A DNA stretch of 6,603 nt from an uncultured Mycoplasmatota bacterium (GTDB lineage Bacteria > Bacillota_I > Bacilli_A > RF39 > UBA660), in the NCBI GenBank assembly GCA_900542735.1, contig UQOS01000047.1, positions 1 through 6,603 on the forward strand, in the 5' to 3' direction. Positions within the stretch are counted from its first letter, which is position 1. The number at the start of each line of letters is the position of its first letter. Position numbers and translations under genes: made by a program. The notes beneath the pieces are model-generated. The model searched no databases, had not been told where the DNA came from, and was given only the letters and a program-made list of their open reading frames with translations. Positions 5,184 through 6,603 of this stretch are shown here, in pieces.

Positions 5184-5891
5184 ATGAAGGAATGCTTAGT
5201 TTTATTTTCAGGAGGAAAAGATTCATTTTTAAGTACAATTTATTTAATTGAGCAAGGATATAAAGTTATCTTAGTACATTTTGATAATGGACAGACCATT
5301 GGTATCAATAATGTTAAAATTGGTTATAAAAGATTATTAAAGAAATATGGTAGTGAAAAAGTATCGTATATTGGGACTAAAAATATAAGTTGTTTTTTTA
5401 GAAATTTTATAATAAAGACTTATAATATGTATTTAGAAGAGATTAATAAAAAATATGGTAATATAACAATATCTGAATTAAACTGTTTATCATGTAGATT
5501 ATCCATGTATGTTGCAGCAATTATAATATGTATACAAAATAATATAAAATATGTTGCAGATGGAGCAAGAAATAGTCAATTGTTCGCTATAGAACAAGAT
5601 GAAATGCTAAATTTATTTAAAAAATTATTTAAAAAATACAGTATTGAGTTACTATTACCATTAAAAGATTTAATAAATGATTTTGAAGAAAAAAATGAAT
5701 TTATTATAAGAGGATTTGTACCAAAAGTGAATGAATCACAATGCTTGATAGGAATACCCTTAAGTTCTAATAACGTGGATCAAATATCATTAAAAACTTG
5801 TCAAAAAATATATAAAGAATTATATGAGAAAATAGTAGATGAAATGATACAAAAACAAAAGAATACTGCTTTAGGAGAAAGATTTATATAA
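5184..5891 (+). CDS. PP-loop ATPase, TtcA/TtuA-like cysteine pattern; putative sulfur-transfer enzyme
   Basis: A 235-residue predicted cytoplasmic N-type ATP pyrophosphatase. The PP-loop SGGKDS is at residues 9-14 after a hydrophobic strand, and VILVHFDNG (residues 28-36) is the second strand of the fold. Three cysteines follow a C-x-x-C plus distant C layout: C101 and C104 in NCLSCRLS, and C187 in ESQCLIG. TtcA and TtuA bind a catalytic [4Fe-4S] cluster with the same layout and a similar gap, so ATP-activated thiolation of an RNA or small nucleotide is my inference. It lacks the terminal zinc fingers of TtuA and any RNA-binding domain I can see, so the substrate is unknown; QueC- or ThiI-like roles are less likely on cysteine layout. 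AGGAGA precedes the ATG by 7 nt, and the stop overlaps the next start. Isoleucine is ATA in 19 of 30 codons, unlike lepB (3 of 27), suggesting horizontal acquisition. Confidence 0.75.
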   Translation: MKECLVLFSGGKDSFLSTIYLIEQGYKVILVHFDNGQTIGINNVKIGYKRLLKKYGSEKVSYIGTKNISCFFRNFIIKTYNMYLEEINKKYGNITISELNCLSCRLSMYVAAIIICIQNNIKYVADGARNSQLFAIEQDEMLNLFKKLFKKYSIELLLPLKDLINDFEEKNEFIIRGFVPKVNESQCLIGIPLSSNNVDQISLKTCQKIYKELYEKIVDEMIQKQKNTALGERFI

Positions 5892-6409
5892 TGGAAGATA
5901 ATAGAAGTAAAAAGTTTATATTTGTTCCTTTTTGTTTAATGGCTCAAGCCTATCAAGCCCAAGGTATTGTAAAATATGAACATAAGGCTACCATAAAGCC
6001 TATAATGAGATTATTAATAGAAAATGATATTAATATTATTCAAATGCCTTGTGCTGAAAGTATGTCACAAGAAGGACTTATTAGATTGCCAAAAGGAATA
6101 ACGAAGTATGATACCAAAGAATTTAATAAATTATGTGAAGATTTAGCTCTTCAAACTTTTAACAGTATTCAAAGAATTATAGAATCCAAATATGAAGTAA
6201 TTGCAGTATTGGGAATTGAACATTCTCCGTCTTGTTGTATTAATTATATTTATACAAACAAAGGAATGGAAAAAAGAAAAGGATTATTCATGGAAAAACT
6301 TTATAAAAAATTATCTGAAAATAATATAAATGTTCCTTTTATAGGTATTAATAGGAAATGCATAAATAAATCATTAAGAGAAATTCAAGACATTATAGAT
6401 AAAGGTTAA
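5891..6409 (+). CDS. TudS/DUF523-like iron-sulfur protein (putative desulfidase)
   Basis: A 172-residue protein resembling the DUF523/TudS family, whose characterised members use a [4Fe-4S] cluster held by three cysteines to remove sulfur from thiouracil-type bases. The equivalents here are C15 (FVPFCLMAQ), C54 (QMPCAES, in the place of the family's P-E loop) and C115 (GIEHSPSCC, where TudS has SPSCG). Extra cysteines C116 and C157 (INRKC) are present. The N-terminal motif CLMAQAYQAQG differs from the classic CLLG form, so this is a divergent branch and activity cannot be assumed. No signal peptide is seen. The start ATG overlaps the TAA of the PP-loop gene by one base, and AGGAG (5873-5877) lies inside that gene, so the two proteins are probably coupled in translation and function. 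ATA is used in roughly 40% of isoleucine codons. Confidence 0.7.
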   Translation: MEDNRSKKFIFVPFCLMAQAYQAQGIVKYEHKATIKPIMRLLIENDINIIQMPCAESMSQEGLIRLPKGITKYDTKEFNKLCEDLALQTFNSIQRIIESKYEVIAVLGIEHSPSCCINYIYTNKGMEKRKGLFMEKLYKKLSENNINVPFIGINRKCINKSLREIQDIIDKG

Positions 6410-6455
6410 GAATGTGAAAATTTTTGAAGTAAAAGAAAGAACAGTGACTCTAAAT

Positions 6456-6488
6456 AAATAATCTATTATTAGATAGATAGTATTTTTT
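6456..6488 (+). terminator. Rho-independent terminator of the PP-loop/TudS-like operon
   Basis: AAATA plus ATCTAT (6456-6466) pairs with ATAGAT (6473-6478) and TATTT (6481-6485), with an AG bulge and loop TATTAG, leading into six T (6483-6488). It is AU-only except for two C-G pairs, so strength is doubtful, but it mirrors the sspI terminator in lying 13 nt before the intron start. Confidence 0.6.
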
Positions 6489-6569
6489 ATATATAAGAAA
6501 AGTGCGTTCAGATTGGTATTGAATATAAAAAGGACTTAATAAAACTAAGTCCACATCAAAAAGATTAAA
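6483..6569 (+). repeat. Right arm of 87-bp inverted repeat
   Basis: Reverse complement of 1-87 with four mismatches. The match begins at the T-run of the terminator at 6483 and runs to the limit allowed by the left edge of the window, so the true repeat is probably longer. It contains the presumed target site (6489-6501) and the first 68 nt of the intron-like element. Confidence 0.9.
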
Positions 6570-6603
6570 GAAAAACCTTTAATTTTTCAAATCAAGAGGT
6601 AGC
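6502..6603 (+). mobile_element. Group II intron, 5' end (partial, runs off the right edge)
   Basis: GTGCG at 6502 followed by TTCAGATTGG matches the conserved group II intron 5' boundary and the start of domain I as I recall it from Ll.LtrB. Two hairpins follow: GGACTTA/TAAGTCC (6532-6538 with 6546-6552), and a longer one from 6558 to 6587 (AAAAA and TTAAAG against CTTTAA and TTTTT, with a GA bulge). No ORF is open here on either strand, consistent with catalytic RNA. The element is in the same sense as the operon before it and directly after that operon's terminator. The 13 nt before it agree with the left copy at 11 positions, about the length of the two intron-binding sites IBS2 and IBS1. 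Domains II-VI and any maturase ORF lie outside the window. Confidence 0.6.

Noticed and set aside
6414..6461. Short frame GTG AAA ATT through TAA encoding KIFEVKERTVTLNK, faintly like the start of a GNAT acetyltransferase.
   Set aside because: It has fifteen codons, no ribosome binding site of quality, and overlaps the terminator; the likeness is too short to support a pseudogene.
6579..6603. Minus-strand frame ending LPLDLKN-stop, which could be the C-terminus of a transposase entering from the right.
   Set aside because: It is only seven residues long, lies inside the presumed structured intron RNA, and nothing links it to a family.
1..6603. CRISPR arrays, tRNA or rRNA genes.
   Set aside because: I read both strands and found no regularly spaced direct repeats and no tRNA cloverleaf or conserved rRNA segment.

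Overview
The window is AT-rich DNA that looks like a low-GC, spore-forming Firmicute (Bacilli/Clostridia-like, possibly an uncultured gut lineage). The evidence is strong GGAGG-type ribosome binding sites, a SspI-type spore protein gene, the trmD-rplS ribosome/tRNA cluster, compact hairpin-plus-T-run terminators, and use of TGA as a real stop (rimM, sspI). That last point argues against the mycoplasma genetic code.

Layout from left to right. Positions 1-68 look like the 5' end of a group II intron reading leftward on the minus strand. The sspI gene (102-308, minus) ends at a terminator that abuts this intron. Divergent from sspI is a plus-strand run of six closely spaced genes: a YgjP-type metallopeptidase (421-1059), a SpoU/TrmH rRNA 2'-O-methyltransferase (1071-1811), rimM (1815-2312), trmD (2309-2974) and two unrecognised genes (2983-3447 and 3468-4031). 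rplS follows with its own extended -10 promoter, a short leader that can fold into a pseudoknot beside the ribosome binding site, and its own terminator. lepB (signal peptidase I) also has its own terminator. A two-gene operon closes the gene set (5184-5891, a PP-loop ATPase with a TtcA/TtuA-like cysteine pattern; 5891-6409, a TudS/DUF523-like cysteine protein). After its terminator, a second copy of the group II intron 5' end starts at 6502 and reads rightward out of the window.

The middle genes are housekeeping: ribosome maturation (rimM), tRNA and rRNA methylation (trmD, trmH family), ribosomal protein L19 and protein export (lepB). The two least ordinary regions are the edges and the last operon. 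The edges form an inverted repeat of about 87 bp (1-87 against 6483-6569, four mismatches). I interpret it as two outward-facing group II introns inserted downstream of rho-independent terminators, sharing about 13 nt of exon-binding target. The last operon pairs two predicted iron-sulfur proteins and suggests an undescribed sulfur-transfer or desulfuration step. Its codon use is unlike its neighbours (isoleucine ATA 19 of 30 in the first gene, against 3 of 27 in lepB), which suggests recent transfer.
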